This document shows positions 63,096-64,000 of a DNA stretch of 64,000 nucleotides, piece after piece. The notes below the pieces were generated by a model. That model worked only from the letters and a program-made list of their open reading frames with translations. It ran no database searches and was not told the DNA's origin. The position numbers and the translations under genes are program-made. The DNA comes from Coix lacryma-jobi var. lacryma-jobi (Eukaryota; Streptophyta; Magnoliopsida; Poales; Poaceae). Within the stretch, counting starts at the first letter, position 1. Every line of letters begins with the position of its first letter. The DNA is taken from NCBI GenBank assembly GCA_009763385.1, contig CM019823.1, forward strand, positions 31,523,845-31,587,844, given 5' to 3'.

Positions 63096-64000
63096 TACCT
63101 TGATTCAGCAACACACCACATGACTGGGCGGCGTGACCGTGTTTCAGACCTGAACAGCGAACGTTCGAGGCACGGTTCGGTTCGGGGACGCGTCCAAGGG
63201 TGGAAATCAAGGCGTTGGCTCAATTGTTTTTTAAGCGAAGACCGGTGGCATCGTGTTCTTCATGGAGTTTATTTCATTCCGGCGTTGAAGATTCGATCAT
63301 GAGCCTCTGTTCAACTTGATGAGAAGGCTCAAAGGTGGTGATTGATGTATGGAGTATCTGCTGCGATTTGGGAACGCAGCCGGTCGTTTACTGGCCAAGG
63401 TGAGGCGTGGCGCGAACCGGTTGTATGTACTGCATATGAAGACAGCACAGCCAGTGTGTCTTGCTGCGCGCAGGGATGAGGAGGCGTGGCAATGGCATGA
63501 GCGTTTGGGCATCTGAATTTTGAGGCCCTGCGGAGGCTTGGCAAGGAGGAAATGGCAAGAGGGATCCAAAGATCGATCATGTTGAGCAAGTGTGTGACAC
63601 TTGTGTCACCACCAAACAGAGGAGGCGCGATCATTTCCTGCTGCAGCAACATATCGTGCTCAGGATCACCTTGAATTGGTGCATGGTGATCTCTGTGGGC
63701 CAGTTACACCAGCAACTTCGGCAGGTAATCGCTATATTCTGCTGCTTGTAGATGATGCCACACGATTCATGTGGGCAGTGCTGCTGTCATCTAAGGATGC
63801 TGCAGCAGATGCTATCAAGAAGGTGAAGGCTGCTGCAGAGGTGGAGAGTGGGCGTAAACTGAAAGTTCTGCGCACAGATAATGGAGGAGAGTTTACTGTT
63901 GCAGAATTTGCTGCTTATTGTGCCAATGAAGGAGTCAAAAGGCATTACAGTGCTCCTCATTCACCACAGCAGAATGGCGTGGTGGGGCGTAGAAATCAAA
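63096..64000 (+). pseudogene. outer copia element: protease to integrase, runs off the window
   Basis: Reading resumes after the GCTGG duplication with WYLDSATHHMTG (protease active site with Ala where Gly is usual). A decayed stretch follows, then RLYVLHMKTAQPVCLAARRD. A WQWHERLGHL gag-pre-integrase motif comes next, then HGDLCGPVTPATSAGN and LRTDNGGEF. The window ends at SPQQNGVVGRRNQ, where Glu is usual before RRNQ. Frameshifts lie near 63515 and 63625. RT, RNase H and the 3' LTR lie outside. Confidence 0.88.

Overview
The window is nuclear DNA from a grass (Poaceae). It contains intron-rich genes with GT-AG splice sites, Stowaway- and Tourist-like MITEs inside introns, a grass-type F-box-associated gene, GC-rich first exons, and copia, LTR and LINE retroelements typical of grasses. 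I cannot name the species. Nothing bacterial, organellar or CRISPR-like was seen.

The left 36 kb is gene-rich. A plus-strand gene for a CxxxCxxCC (YkgJ-type) metal-binding-domain protein (1912-3039) is followed by MITEs and a decayed LINE. Next is a minus-strand F-box-associated gene without a visible F-box (7611-8922). Two tandem minus-strand ERD6-like sugar transporter genes follow (9744-14653 and 15776-20070), each rebuilt here as 18 exons with matching phases. A 4.2-kb Mutator-like element with perfect 9-bp target duplications and a broken transposase lies at 21160-25367. A P-type PPR gene (minus) and an SC35-like splicing factor gene (plus) then diverge from a 275-bp shared upstream region.

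From 36249 to 47008 lies a PAT17-like DHHC palmitoyltransferase gene in ten exons. Its second intron has grown to 7.3 kb. It holds two hAT-like MITEs with perfect 8-bp duplications, one of them nested in another MITE. It also holds an antisense copia element (37794-43571) with identical 113-bp LTRs, a 5-bp duplication and an unbroken 1787-codon gag-pol frame, so this insertion is very young. The PAT17 exons carry about eight single-base length differences relative to the expected frame, mostly in homopolymers. They mark either a decaying gene or local sequence error.

From about 47.2 kb to the end is a nested retroelement stack. A decayed copia element (gag at 47.5-49.0 kb, protease and integrase at 63.1-64.0 kb and beyond the window) was split by a TGTAACACCC...GGGTGTCACA LTR unit (48997-63090, duplication GCTGG). 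That unit was in turn split by a 10.3-kb Sirevirus-like copia element (50485-60792, duplication GCCGG, 2-kb LTRs). The LTR unit also carries a stray copia integrase fragment.

I found no clearly new biological system. The strongest leads are the young copia insertion inside PAT17, the pattern of PAT17 indels, a one-base exon deletion in the second transporter copy that a shifted splice donor could rescue, and the nested stack with its repeat-rich LTRs.
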